Positions 33,462 through 42,215 of a DNA stretch of 64,000 nt are shown one piece after another. The number at the start of each line of letters is the position of its first letter. The stretch's first letter is position 1. Position numbers and translations under genes: made by a program. Below the pieces are notes generated by a model. That model did not search any database, was not told the DNA's origin, and was given only the letters and a program-made list of their open reading frames with translations. Source of the DNA: Kitasatospora indigofera (GTDB taxonomy: Bacteria > Actinomycetota > Actinomycetes > Streptomycetales > Streptomycetaceae); the NCBI RefSeq assembly GCF_014655955.1, contig NZ_BNBO01000021.1:62001-126000 (forward strand). Reading direction: 5' to 3'.

Positions 33462-34203
33462 TTGGTGCTCACCGGTACCTCTCCCAGCTCGGCCCCCTCC
33501 CGCAGGGCGGGGGCGGTGGTCGTCCTCGGCTCCCGGCCGGGCGGCCGCGGCCCCCGCGGCCGCTGCTCCGGCCCTCGCGGGAGGGCCGGCAGCCGGCCGG
33601 GAGGCCCTTGGACGGGGCGGGCGCGCTCCGCGGGCGGAGCCGCTCCGCGGTGATCGGAGGAGCGGCGGGAACGGGAGCGCCCCGGCCGCCTCCGCCGGCC
33701 CTCGCGGGCCGCTCGGCCCGGCTCCGGAGGCGGCGGCCCGAGGAGCCTGACCACGCGGGCCGAGATTGCGGCGGAGTACCCTTTCCCGACCCCTGGCCGA
33801 GGCAACTCCCGTTCGCTGAAGTGAAGTTACTGACGGGGACGGGCGGGTTCAACGAGAAGCGGGTCACTTCACTCATAAGGGTGATCCGGTTCCGCTTTCG
33901 CCCCTGCGCGGGGGCTCCGGTGTGCGCGGCCCGCCGGGCGTTACCCGCAGGCCCGCCCCGCCGCTCCCCGGCCGCCCGCCGGCCCGTACGTGCGTCCGCG
34001 CGCCGTCCGGCGCCCCGTCGTACGGCGTTGACGGCGGCCGCCCGTCCCCGGCCGTCCTCTCCTCCGGGCCCCCGTCCGTCCGCGTCCGCTCCTCTCCGCC
34101 CGGTCCCCGGCCCGCCGGTGGGCCTGCGGACGGGGGCGGGTAGCGGCCCCGGGCCGGGCGGCCGTGCGCCCGGACGGCCCCGTGCGCACGGTAGTCTCGA
34201 CAG
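33462..34203. other. 742-bp non-coding region between divergent genes
   Basis: No credible gene on either strand. The left part (33500-33770) is full of short GC palindromes such as CGGCCGCGG/CCGCGGCCG. The centre (33780-33900) is AT-richer and holds a minus-strand promoter plus two copies of AAGTGA-type sequence (33820-33826 and, inverted, 33863-33873, TCACTTCACT). The right part is C-rich with no motif recognised. Confidence 0.5.
33824..33852 (-). promoter_or_regulatory. Promoter for the S9 peptidase gene
   Basis: On the minus strand, TTGAAC (33847-33852) and TAACTT (33824-33829) are 17 bp apart, a good vegetative promoter. It implies a 5' leader of about 355 bases before the GTG at 33461, unusually long. 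The inverted AAGTGA/TCACTT pair around it could be an operator. Confidence 0.5.
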
Positions 34204-35040
34204 GTGCCGAATCTGTCCGAGGTCATCAGCGCGTTGGAAGAGCTCTACCCGCCGCAGTGGGCCGAGTCCTGGGACGCCGTCGGCCTGGTCTGCGGCGATC
34301 CCGAAGCCCGGGTCGGCCGCGTCCTGTTCGCCGTCGACCCCGTCCAGGACGTCGTCGACGAGGCCGTCGAGTGGGGGGCCGACCTGGTGGTCACCCACCA
34401 CCCCCTCTACCTCCGGGGCACCACCAGCGTCGCCGCGACCGGCTTCAAGGGCCGCGTGGTGCACCGTCTGATCTCCTCCGGGATCGCCCTGCACGTCGCG
34501 CACACCAACGCCGACCACGCCGACCCGGGCGTCTCCGACGCCCTGGCCGAGGCCGTCGGCCTGCGCGTCACCGGCCCACTGGTGCCGGACCCGGCCGACC
34601 CGGCCGGCCGCCGCGGCAGCGGCCGGATCGGCCTGCTGGAGCCGCCGCTCACGCTCGCCGCCTTCGCCGCCCAGGTCGCCCTGGGCCTGCCCGCCACCGC
34701 CACCGGCGTGCGGGTGGCCGGCGACCCGGACCGGCTGATCAGCCGGGTCGCGGTCTGCGGCGGTGCCGGTGACAGCTTCCTCGCCGACGCCCGGGCCGCC
34801 GGCGTCGACGCGTACGTCACCTCGGACCTGCGGCACCACCCGGCCTCCGAGGCAGCCGAGGCCGCGCCGCTCGCGCTGGTCGACGCCGCGCACTGGGCCA
34901 CCGAGTGGCCCTGGCTGAACCTCGCCGCACGGTCGCTGGCCGCCGTCTCGGACAAGCACGACTGGCAGCTGGAGACCAAGGTCTCCCACCGGGTCACCGA
35001 CCCGTGGACCGCGCACGCCCCCATGCCCTACACCGCCTGA
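34204..35040 (+). CDS. NIF3-like dinuclear metal-centre protein
   Basis: 278 residues of the NIF3/DUF34 family. The metal-binding motifs are LVVTHHPLYLRG and the HTNADHADPGVSDALAE segment, with the C-terminal His region ALVDAAHWATEW. The proteins form hexamers with two metal ions per subunit; their reaction is not settled (GTP-cyclohydrolase-like or metal-insertion roles have been proposed). It starts at GTG 34204. It heads the conserved actinobacterial trio NIF3-zinc ribbon-RNase H/phosphatase. Confidence 0.93.
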   Translation: MPNLSEVISALEELYPPQWAESWDAVGLVCGDPEARVGRVLFAVDPVQDVVDEAVEWGADLVVTHHPLYLRGTTSVAATGFKGRVVHRLISSGIALHVAHTNADHADPGVSDALAEAVGLRVTGPLVPDPADPAGRRGSGRIGLLEPPLTLAAFAAQVALGLPATATGVRVAGDPDRLISRVAVCGGAGDSFLADARAAGVDAYVTSDLRHHPASEAAEAAPLALVDAAHWATEWPWLNLAARSLAAVSDKHDWQLETKVSHRVTDPWTAHAPMPYTA

Positions 35041-35063
35041 CCCGATTCACAGGAGCCCTCCGC

Positions 35064-35807
35064 TTGAACGCCGCGCCCGCCGACCAGATCCGCCTGCTCG
35101 ACCTGCAGGCCATCGACTCCCGCCTCGACCAGCTGGCCCACCGGCGCCGCAGCCTGCCCGAGCACGCCGAGATCGACAAGGCCACCGCCGACCACGGCGC
35201 GCTGAAGTCGCTGGTCGTGGCCGCCGAGGCCCAGCTCGGCGACACCACCCGCGAGCTGACCAAGGCCGACCAGGACGTCGAGCAGGTCCGCAGCCGCTCG
35301 GCCCGCAACCAGCAGCGCCTGGACTCCGGCGCGATCACCTCGCCGAAGGACCTGGAGAACCTCCAGCACGAGGTCGGCTCGCTGGCGAAGCGCCAGTCCG
35401 ACCTGGAGGACGTGGTCCTGGAGATCATGGAGCGGATGGAGTCCGCCCAGACCCGGGTCACCGAGCTGGGTGCCCGCCTGGAGCACGCCACCGTCACCCT
35501 GGCCGAGGCCGAGGCCCGGCGCGACGCCGCCTTCGCGGAGATCGACGCCGACGCCGAGAAGGTGTGGCGCGACCGCGAGGCCGTCGCCGTGGTGATCCCG
35601 GCCGACCTGATCAAGCTCTACACCCGGCTGCGCGACCAGCAGGGCGGCGTCGGCGCGGCCCGCCTGTACCAGCGCCGCTGCGAGGGCTGCCGGGTCGAGT
35701 TCGCCGTCTCCGACCTGAACGCCATCAAGGCCGAGCCGAAGGACGCCGTCGTCCGCTGCGACAACTGCGGCCGGATCCTGGTCCGCACCGCCGAGTCGGG
35801 CGTCTGA
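35064..35807 (+). CDS. Coiled-coil protein with C4 zinc ribbon
   Basis: 247 residues. A long two-stranded coiled coil (about residues 30-170; ARNQQRLDSGAITSPKDLENLQHEV is the conserved hinge, in pieces) is followed by a zinc ribbon with CEGCRVEF and CDNCGRIL. It belongs to the actinobacterial Rv2229c-type family, possibly nucleic-acid binding. The start is TTG 35064, which has a perfect AGGAG at 8-bp distance. It lies 23 bp after NIF3 and 3 bp before the RNase H gene. Confidence 0.9.
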   Translation: MNAAPADQIRLLDLQAIDSRLDQLAHRRRSLPEHAEIDKATADHGALKSLVVAAEAQLGDTTRELTKADQDVEQVRSRSARNQQRLDSGAITSPKDLENLQHEVGSLAKRQSDLEDVVLEIMERMESAQTRVTELGARLEHATVTLAEAEARRDAAFAEIDADAEKVWRDREAVAVVIPADLIKLYTRLRDQQGGVGAARLYQRRCEGCRVEFAVSDLNAIKAEPKDAVVRCDNCGRILVRTAESGV

Positions 35808-35810
35808 CCC

Positions 35811-36962
35811 ATGGCGGGTCGCAGGTTCATCGTCGAGGCCGACGGCGGCTCCCGGGGCAACCCGGGGCCGGCCGGCTACGGCGCGGTGGTGCGGGACGGT
35901 GACACCGGCCTGATCATCGCCGAGGCGGCCGAGTTCATCGGGCACGCGACCAACAACGTGGCCGAGTACAAGGGCCTGATCGCCGGACTGCGGGCCGCCC
36001 GCGAGATCGACCCGGGCGCCGAGGTGGACGTCCGGATGGACTCCAAGCTGGTCGTCGAGCAGATGTCGGGGCGCTGGAAGATCAAGCACCCCGACATGCA
36101 GCCGCTGGCCGCCGAGGCGAAGACCGTGCTGCCGCGCGGGCAGGTCTCGTACACCTGGATCCCGCGCGAGCGGAACAAGGACGCCGACCGGCTGGCCAAC
36201 GAGGCGATGGACGCGGGGAAGGCCGGCAAGCAGTGGGAGCCCAGGGCGCCCAAGGCCGCCGTGCCCGCCGGGGCGGAGCCCGCGGCCCCGCTGGAGACCG
36301 CCGCCCCGAAGGCCGGCTGGGCCGCCCCCGCCGACCTCGGCACCCCCACCACCTTCGTCCTGCTGCGGCACGGCGAGACCGCGCTCACCCCGGAGAAGCG
36401 CTTCTCCGGCAGCGGCGGAAGCGACCCGGAGCTGTCCGAGAAGGGCCGCTGGCAGGCCGGGCGGGCGGCCGAGGCGATGGCCGCGCGCGGCACGATCCAG
36501 GCCGTGGTCAGCTCCCCGATGCGGCGCACCCGGCAGACCGCCGAGACGGTGGCCGCCCGGCTGGGCCTGGACGTCCGGATCGAGGAGGGCCTGCGCGAGC
36601 TGGACTTCGGCGACTGGGAGGGCCTCACCTTCGCCGAGGTGCAGGAGCGCCACCCGGCGGACCTGGACGCCTGGCTGGCCTCCGCGAAGGCGAAGCCGAC
36701 CGGCGGCAGCGAGAGCTTCACCACGCTGGCCCACCGGGTCGGCGTCGCCCGGGACAAGATCCTGGCCCGGTACGCGGGCCGGACCGTCCTGGTGGTCTCG
36801 CACGTCAGCCCGATCAAGACGCTGGTCCGGCTGGCCCTGGGCGCCCCGCCGGACGCGCTGTACCGGATGGAGCTCTCGGCGGCGGCGCTGTCCGCCGTCC
36901 AGTACTACACCGACGGCAACGCCTCGGTGCGGCTGCTGAACGACACGGGTCACCTGCGCTGA
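35811..36962 (+). CDS. Bifunctional RNase H / acid phosphatase
   Basis: 383 residues. Residues 1 to about 135 are RNase HI: the first catalytic Asp in FIVEADGGSRGNPGPAGYG, Glu in NNVAEYKGLIAGL, Asp in VRMDSKLVVEQMSGRWK and the last in NKDADRLANEA. An Ala/Pro linker joins a histidine phosphatase (about residues 180-383) with LLRHGET, the second His in VVSHVSPIKTL and SSPMRRTRQTAE. The mycobacterial homologue Rv2228c also combines RNase HI with CobC-like phosphatase. It removes RNA from RNA:DNA hybrids; the phosphatase substrate may be alpha-ribazole phosphate. ATG 35811. Confidence 0.94.
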   Translation: MAGRRFIVEADGGSRGNPGPAGYGAVVRDGDTGLIIAEAAEFIGHATNNVAEYKGLIAGLRAAREIDPGAEVDVRMDSKLVVEQMSGRWKIKHPDMQPLAAEAKTVLPRGQVSYTWIPRERNKDADRLANEAMDAGKAGKQWEPRAPKAAVPAGAEPAAPLETAAPKAGWAAPADLGTPTTFVLLRHGETALTPEKRFSGSGGSDPELSEKGRWQAGRAAEAMAARGTIQAVVSSPMRRTRQTAETVAARLGLDVRIEEGLRELDFGDWEGLTFAEVQERHPADLDAWLASAKAKPTGGSESFTTLAHRVGVARDKILARYAGRTVLVVSHVSPIKTLVRLALGAPPDALYRMELSAAALSAVQYYTDGNASVRLLNDTGHLR

Positions 36963-37014
36963 CGGGCCACCTGCCCTGACCGGCCACCTGCCCTGACCGG
37001 CCATTCGTGCTGAC
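36947..37014 (+). repeat. 17-bp tandem repeat across the RNase H stop codon, 4 copies
   Basis: Four consecutive 17-bp units (36947-36963, 36964-36980, 36981-36997, 36998-37014) share the core GGCCACCTGCCCTGAC; the first is the 3' end of the coding sequence. Because 17 is not a multiple of three, the TGA of successive copies (36960, 36977, 36994) falls in all three frames. Confidence 0.85.
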
Positions 37015-37047
37015 CGTCCGCCGCCGGGCCGGCCGGGGGTACGGCCT

Positions 37048-37110
37048 GCGGTACGCGGAGGAGGGGCGGCACGGTACGCGAGTACGTGCCGCCCCTCCTC
37101 CGCGTACCGC
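37048..37110. terminator. Bidirectional terminator, 25-bp perfect stem
   Basis: Arms 37048-37072 and 37086-37110 are exact complements with a 13-base loop. It separates the convergent RNase H/phosphatase and yaaA genes. Confidence 0.9.
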
Positions 37111-37117
37111 GTCCGGG

Positions 37118-37915
37118 TCAGTGGATCTCGGTGACCACGACGTCCAGCTGCCAGGCCTTGCGGGCGGTGCCGCGGGCGGCCACCTCGACCCGGTAGCCGA
37201 GCGCCAACAGCGCGTCCACCAAGGCCTCGGGCGTCTTCGGCTCGGCGCCCGCGACCAGCAGGTCGCGCACCAGCCGCCCCTTGGTGGCCTTGTTGAAGTG
37301 GCTGACCACCGAGCGCTTCAGCACCCCGTCCACCTCGCGTTCCTGGAGCACCCGCACGGTCGCGGTCCGGGCGAGCAGCTCGCCGGCCGGCTTCCAGGCC
37401 GCCGCGTAGGCGGAGCTGCGCAGGTCCAGCACCAGCCCGTCGGCGACCTCCGGCAGCACGGTCGCCGTCGCACTCCGCCAGTACGCCCCGAGCGCCCCCA
37501 GCGGCGGGAGTTTCACTCCCATCGAGCAGCGGTACGACGGGATCCGGTCACTGATCCGGACCGCACCCCAGAGCCCCGAGAACACCAGCAGTGCGCGCTC
37601 GGCCCGCGCGTACGCGGCCTCGTCCAGCGTCGCCAGGCCCAGCGCGTCGAACAGCACCCCGGTGTACACCTCGCCGGCCGGGCGGGCGCCCGCCGTCAGC
37701 AGCCCGGCGTTCCGGGCCACCTCGCCGCGCAGGCCGGGGCTCAGGCCCAGCACCTCGGCCGCCCGGTCGGTGTCCCCCGAGCACAGCTCCACCAGTGCGG
37801 TCAGCACCTTCTCGCGCGCCCCGGTCAGCCCCGGCAGCGACAGCCCGCCGAGCGCCAGCGGCACCCCGGGCCCGGACGCGGCCTTGCCCTCCGAGGGCGG
37901 CAACAGGACCAGCAC
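37118..37915 (-). CDS. yaaA: Peroxide-stress protein YaaA (DUF328)
   Basis: 265 residues. The family opening LVLLPPSEGKA is directly at the N-terminus. Further landmarks are VFSGLWGAVRISDRIPSYRCSM, the LDLRSSAYAAAW segment and VVSHFNKATKGRLVRDLL (in pieces). YaaA limits free iron and protects DNA from peroxide damage in E. coli. The GTG at 37915 is preferred over the TTG at 37933 because GAGGAG lies nine bases upstream. Confidence 0.92.
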   Translation of the reverse strand: MLVLLPPSEGKAASGPGVPLALGGLSLPGLTGAREKVLTALVELCSGDTDRAAEVLGLSPGLRGEVARNAGLLTAGARPAGEVYTGVLFDALGLATLDEAAYARAERALLVFSGLWGAVRISDRIPSYRCSMGVKLPPLGALGAYWRSATATVLPEVADGLVLDLRSSAYAAAWKPAGELLARTATVRVLQEREVDGVLKRSVVSHFNKATKGRLVRDLLVAGAEPKTPEALVDALLALGYRVEVAARGTARKAWQLDVVVTEIH

Positions 37916-38073
37916 GGCGGCACTCCTCAACAATTTGTGGCAGCTGACCCCGACACCCTACGCAACCCGGGCCCGGCGTGCGGAACCGCGTCCGGCGCCG
38001 GGGGACGCCACCGCGCCCCCGTCCGCCGCCCGGGGGCGTCGCCGGGGCCCGGTCCGCGCCCCCGCGCGAGGCT

Positions 38074-38514
38074 TCAGTCCCCGGCGGCCGCGACCAGGCC
38101 CGCGCCCGCGCCCAGTGCCAGGCAGAGCGGCGAGTAGTAGCGGCGGTCCAGCCGCCGGAAGCGCTCCGTCCGCTCGATCCGCCCGCCCGCGAACAGCAGC
38201 AGCCCGCCCGCGCCCCGCGCCAGCAGGACGGCCGCGACCGTCCCCGAGCCCGCCTTGCGCGCCCACCGGGGGCCGGCCGCGGGCAGCGCACCGGCCCGGG
38301 CGCCCACCAGGTACGCGGCCGCGCCCAGCGCACCCGCCACCGCCAGGCAGGCCGACGGCGAGGGCAGGCCCTCCACGCCGACCCCGACCACCGCGTCCGC
38401 GAAGTCCTCCCGCGTCCGCAGCGGCCACGGCGTCGCCGCCCACACCGCGTGCAGTGCGCCGGTCGCCGCGAGCGCCCCCGCCACCGCCGTGCCCGTGCCC
38501 CGTACCGCGTCCAT
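38074..38514 (-). CDS. DUF3995 membrane protein
   Basis: 146 residues with four hydrophobic segments. The start GTAVAGALAATGALHAVWAATPWPLRTREDFADAVVG (in pieces) is the DUF3995 pattern, a small membrane family of unknown role. The C-terminus reads RRYYSPLCLALGAGAGLVA. ATG 38514; monocistronic, divergent from the RNB nuclease gene. Confidence 0.78.
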   Translation of the reverse strand: MDAVRGTGTAVAGALAATGALHAVWAATPWPLRTREDFADAVVGVGVEGLPSPSACLAVAGALGAAAYLVGARAGALPAAGPRWARKAGSGTVAAVLLARGAGGLLLFAGGRIERTERFRRLDRRYYSPLCLALGAGAGLVAAAGD

Positions 38515-38700
38515 CGTCCGCCCCTTTCGACACCGCCACCCTACGACCCGTCAGATCGCCGCTCCGGGCCGCCCCCGCCCCGGGGCCACGGTCCCGACGA
38601 CCCGTCAGGCCGGGTGCCGGAGGGTCCCCAGGGGCGGTCGCCGTCCCGCGGCGCCGCCGGTCCGGTCGCCGAGATCCACCGGGAATCACCCGGAACGTCC

Positions 38701-38713
38701 TATTCTGCGCGCA
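38701..38713 (+). promoter_or_regulatory. -10 box positioned for a leaderless RNB transcript
   Basis: TATTCT (38701-38706) ends 6 bp before the ATG at 38713, so transcription would begin at or next to the A of the start codon. No Shine-Dalgarno sequence precedes the ATG. The -35 region is poor (about CACCGG). Confidence 0.4.
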
Positions 38714-40164
38714 TGCCCCGTCGAAAACTGAGCGTCGTAGCCGCCGACTCCGCCCGGATCAACGCGGAGCTGGCCGAGCTGCGCAGCCGCCTGGACATCC
38801 ACGCCGAGTGGCCCGCCGAGGTGCTGGCCGAGGCCGAGGAGGTGGCCGGGGCACCCCGGGTGCCCGGCCACGACGCCACCGACCTGCCGCTGTTCACCGT
38901 CGACCCGCCGGGCTCCCGCGACCTCGACCAGGCCATGCACCTGGCGCACCGCCCCGGCGGCTTCCGGGTGCACTACGCGATCGCCGACGTGGCCGCCTTC
39001 GTCCGCTCCGGCGGCGCCGTCGACGCCGAGGCCCGGCGCCGGGTGCAGACCCTCTACTTCCCCGACCGCCGCGTCCCGCTGCATCCGGCCCGGCTCTCCG
39101 AGGACGCCGCCAGCCTGCTGCCGGGCGAGGTCCGGCCGGCCCTGCTCTGGCAGATCGACCTGGACGCCGACGGCGCCGTGGTCCTGGCCGACCTGCGCCG
39201 CGCCCAGGTCCGCTCGCGCCGCCGCCTGGACTACGCGGGCGTCCAGCAGGCCCTGGACTCCGGCACCGCCGACGAGCAGCAGACCCTGCTCGCCACCGTC
39301 GGCCGGCTGCGCGAGCAGCAGGAACAGGCCCGGGGCGGGATCAGCCTGCCCGTCCCCGAGCAGGAGGTGGAGGAGAGCCCGCACGGCTACCGGCTCGCCT
39401 ACCGGGCCCAGCTGCCGGTGGAGGGCTGGAACGCCCAGATCTCCCTGCTCACCGGCATGGCGGCGGCCGACCTGATGCTCGACGCGGGCGTCGGCCTGCT
39501 CCGCACCCTGCCCGCCGCGCCCGAGTCCGCCTACGCCCGGCTGCGCCGGACCGCCGAGGCCCTGCGGGTGCACTGGCCGGACACCGTGCGCTACCCGGAG
39601 CTGATCCGCTCGCTGGACCCGCACGTGCCGCTGAACGCCGCCTTCCTCAACGAGTGCACCGGCCTGCTGCGCGGCGCCGGCTACCACTCCTTCGACGAGT
39701 CGCAGGGCCTGCCGGCGCCCGCCGACCCGGGCCACGCCGCCCTCGCGGCGCCGTACGCGCACTGCACCGCGCCGCTGCGCCGGCTGGCCGACCGCTTCGC
39801 GCTGGAGATCTGCGTGGCCGTCGCCGGGGGAGCCGACGTGCCGTCCTGGGTGCGCGGGGCACTGCCCCTGCTGCCCGCGCTGATGGCCGGCGGGGACCGC
39901 CGGGCCAACGAGGTGGAGCGGGCCTGCGTGGACCTGGTGGAGGCCGAACTCCTGCACGGCCGCGAGGGCGAGGACTTCGACGCGGTGGTCATCGACGTCG
40001 ACGAGCGCAAGCCGGCCACCGGCACCGTCCAGCTCCGCGAGCCGGCCGTCCGGGCCAGGTGCGACGGGGACGGCGGGCGGCGGCTGCCGCTGGGCGAGCT
40101 GATCCGGGTCCGGCTGACGGCGGCGGACCCCGCCACCCGTACGGTCCGCTTCGCCCCCGCGTAG
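38713..40164 (+). CDS. RNB-domain ribonuclease (RNase II/R family)
   Basis: 483 residues, an exoribonuclease that degrades RNA 3' to 5'. The catalytic core lies in DLPLFTVDPPGSRDLDQAMHL, where the clustered Asp residues bind Mg2+, and HYAIADVAAFV. YFPDRRVPLHP, LSEDAASLLPG and APYAHCTAPLRRLADRF (final Arg contacts) complete the RNB domain (in pieces). The product lacks the cold-shock and S1 domains of full RNase R, as is usual for this short actinobacterial form. ATG 38713 is the first Met after a -10-like box and appears leaderless. Confidence 0.92.
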   Translation: MPRRKLSVVAADSARINAELAELRSRLDIHAEWPAEVLAEAEEVAGAPRVPGHDATDLPLFTVDPPGSRDLDQAMHLAHRPGGFRVHYAIADVAAFVRSGGAVDAEARRRVQTLYFPDRRVPLHPARLSEDAASLLPGEVRPALLWQIDLDADGAVVLADLRRAQVRSRRRLDYAGVQQALDSGTADEQQTLLATVGRLREQQEQARGGISLPVPEQEVEESPHGYRLAYRAQLPVEGWNAQISLLTGMAAADLMLDAGVGLLRTLPAAPESAYARLRRTAEALRVHWPDTVRYPELIRSLDPHVPLNAAFLNECTGLLRGAGYHSFDESQGLPAPADPGHAALAAPYAHCTAPLRRLADRFALEICVAVAGGADVPSWVRGALPLLPALMAGGDRRANEVERACVDLVEAELLHGREGEDFDAVVIDVDERKPATGTVQLREPAVRARCDGDGGRRLPLGELIRVRLTAADPATRTVRFAPA

Positions 40165-40191
40165 CGCCCCGGCGGGTGCGATGATCAGCGG

Positions 40192-41685
40192 GTGGTCGAA
40201 CTCACCGCCCCGCCGGGCCGCCGCCGCCGGCAGCTGATCCTCGGGATCTGCTGCCTCAGTCTGTTCATCGTCGGTCTGGACAACACCGTGGTGAACATCG
40301 CGCTCCCGGCGATCCAGAAGGACCTGGACGCCCCCGCCTCCGGGCTGCAATGGATCATCGACGCGTACACCCTGGTGCTCGCGGCCCTGCTGATGCTGTT
40401 CGGCTCGGTGGCCGACCGCTTCGGCCGCCGCCGGGTCTTCCAGACCGGGCTGCTGCTGTTCGTCCTCGGCTCGCTGTTCTGCAGCCTCGCGCCGAGCCTG
40501 GAGTGGCTGATCGCGGCCCGGGCGTTGCAGGCCGTCGGCGGGGCGATGCTCAACCCGGTGGCGATGTCGATCATCACCAACACCTTCACCGACCCCCGCG
40601 AGCGGGCCCGGGCCATCGGCATCTGGGGCGGCGTGGTCGGCATCAGCATGGCGCTCGGCCCGCTGCTCGGCGGCTTCCTGGTCGCCGGCGCCGGCTGGCC
40701 GTCGGTCTTCCTGATCAACGTCCCGGTCGGGCTGGTCGCCTGCCTGCTGACCGCCCGCTACGTCCCCGAGTCGCGCTCCCCGAAGCCCCGCAGGCTCGAC
40801 CCGGTCGGACAGCTGCTGATGATCGTCCTGCTCGGCTCGGGCACCGCCGCCATCATCGAGGGCCCGGAGCACGGCTGGACCTCGCCGCTGATCCTGACCC
40901 TCGCGGCCGTCGCGCTGGCCGCCCTGGCCGCCTTCCCGCTCTGGGAGCGGCGGGTCCCGGAGCCGCTGATCGACCTGCGGTTCTTCCACAGCGTCCCGTT
41001 CACCGGCGCCACCGTCACCGCCGTCTGCGCCTTCGCGGCGCTCGGCGGGTTCCTCTTCCTCAACACCCTCTACCTCCAGGACGTCCGGCACTACAGCCCG
41101 GTCGAGGCCGGACTCTGGACGCTGCCGATGGCCGGCATGATGCTGGTCTGCGCCCCGCTCTCCGGGCGGATCGTGGGCAGTCGCGGCCCGCGCGGGCCGC
41201 TGGTCGCCGCCGGGCTCGGCCTCGCCGCCAGCGGCCTGCTGCTGACCAGGCTCACCGCGGACGCCCCGGCCGCACTGCTGCTCGTCGCGTACGCGCTGTT
41301 CGGCTTCGGGTTCGGCATGGTGAACGCGCCGATCACCAACACCGCCGTCTCCGGCATGCCGCGGGCCCAGGCCGGCGTCGCCGCCGCGGTCGCCTCCACC
41401 AGCCGTCAGGTCGGCCAGTCCCTCGGGGTCGCCGTGATCGGCACCGTCGTCACCTCGGCCGTCGTCGGCCCGGTGGCCACCGGCTTCGCCGCCGCCAGCC
41501 ACGCCGGCTGGTGGATCATCATCGGCCTCGGCCTCGCCGTCCTGCTGCTCGGCCTGGTCACCACCACCGGCTGGGCCGCCCGCACCGCGGCCGAGGTCGC
41601 CGCCGGATTCGGCCCCGACCGCCTCCCCGGACGGACCCCCGACCCGGCCGGGGTAGGGGACGCGCCGCCCGAGCGGCTACGATGA
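40192..41685 (+). CDS. DHA2-type MFS transporter
   Basis: 497 residues, 14 helices. LDNTVVNIALPAIQKDL (motif D1), GSVADRFGRRRVF (motif A), RALQAVGGAMLNP and GISMALGPLLGGFLV (motif C) identify the drug/H+ antiporter-2 group. GTG 40192 starts 27 bp after the nuclease gene, so the two may share a transcript; the ribosome binding site is weak (AGCGG). The stop codon overlaps the rnpB -10 box. Confidence 0.92.
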   Translation: MVELTAPPGRRRRQLILGICCLSLFIVGLDNTVVNIALPAIQKDLDAPASGLQWIIDAYTLVLAALLMLFGSVADRFGRRRVFQTGLLLFVLGSLFCSLAPSLEWLIAARALQAVGGAMLNPVAMSIITNTFTDPRERARAIGIWGGVVGISMALGPLLGGFLVAGAGWPSVFLINVPVGLVACLLTARYVPESRSPKPRRLDPVGQLLMIVLLGSGTAAIIEGPEHGWTSPLILTLAAVALAALAAFPLWERRVPEPLIDLRFFHSVPFTGATVTAVCAFAALGGFLFLNTLYLQDVRHYSPVEAGLWTLPMAGMMLVCAPLSGRIVGSRGPRGPLVAAGLGLAASGLLLTRLTADAPAALLLVAYALFGFGFGMVNAPITNTAVSGMPRAQAGVAAAVASTSRQVGQSLGVAVIGTVVTSAVVGPVATGFAAASHAGWWIIIGLGLAVLLLGLVTTTGWAARTAAEVAAGFGPDRLPGRTPDPAGVGDAPPERLR

Positions 41686-41696
41686 CCACTACGGCG

Positions 41697-42100
41697 GACG
41701 AGCCGGCCGGGCGGTCGCGTCGGGTCCCTTCTGGGGGCCCGCCGAGGAACGTCCGGGCTCCACAGAGCAGGGTGGTGGGTAACGCCCACCCGGGGTGACC
41801 CGCGGGACAGTGCCACAGAAAACAGACCGCCGGCGGCCTCGGCCACCGGTAAGGGTGAAACGGTGGTGTAAGAGACCACCAGCGACCGAGGTGACTCGGC
41901 CGGCTAGGTAAACCCCACTCGGAGCAAGGTCAAGATCGGTGCCTCCGGGCACCGTGCGCGAGTGTTCGAGGGCTGCTCGCCCGAGCTCGCGGGTAGACCG
42001 CACGAGGCTGTCGGCAACGGCAGCCCTAGATGGATGACCGCCTCCCCGGGCCGCGCAAGCACCCCGGGAGACAAAACCCGGCGTACAGGCCGGCTCGTCC
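41697..42100 (+). ncRNA. rnpB: RNase P RNA (class A)
   Basis: Catalytic RNA of RNase P, which trims tRNA 5' leaders. The universal core is present: GAGGAACGTCCGGGCTCCAC (about 41743-41762) with AGAGCAGGGTGGTGGGTAAC, then ACAGTGCCACAGAAAACAGA. AGGGTGAAACGGTGGTGTAAGAGACC (in pieces) and GGGTAGACC-AGATGGATGACCGCC near the 3' end also match. GACGAGCCGGCC (41697-41708) pairs with GGCCGGCTCGTC (42088-42099) as helix P1, which fixes the ends. TACGAT (41678-41683) is the likely -10 box. A strong terminator follows. Confidence 0.96.
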
Positions 42101-42114
42101 GTCGCTCAGCCGAG

Positions 42115-42154
42115 AAGGCCCCCTGGCCTGCATTCGTGCAGGCCAGGGGGCCTT
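42115..42154. terminator. rnpB terminator
   Basis: An 18-bp perfect stem (42115-42132 with 42137-42154) with a TTCG tetraloop and a short T-rich tail. It also separates rnpB from the convergent gene ending at 42216. Confidence 0.93.
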
Positions 42155-42215
42155 TCTGCGTCCGCCCCGGTTGTCTGGACGCCGACGCTCCGGGCCGTGA
42201 CGGCAGCCCGTCCGC

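Noticed and set aside
29994..33653. Plus-strand ORF of 1219 codons over the methyltransferase and S9 peptidase genes
   Set aside because: It is the antisense shadow of well-recognised minus-strand genes; its translation is low-complexity and has no domain.
36947..37014. Tandem repeats as a CRISPR array
   Set aside because: The units abut directly with no spacers, are only 17 bp long and no cas genes are present; the same applies at 46076-46139 and 50158-50243.
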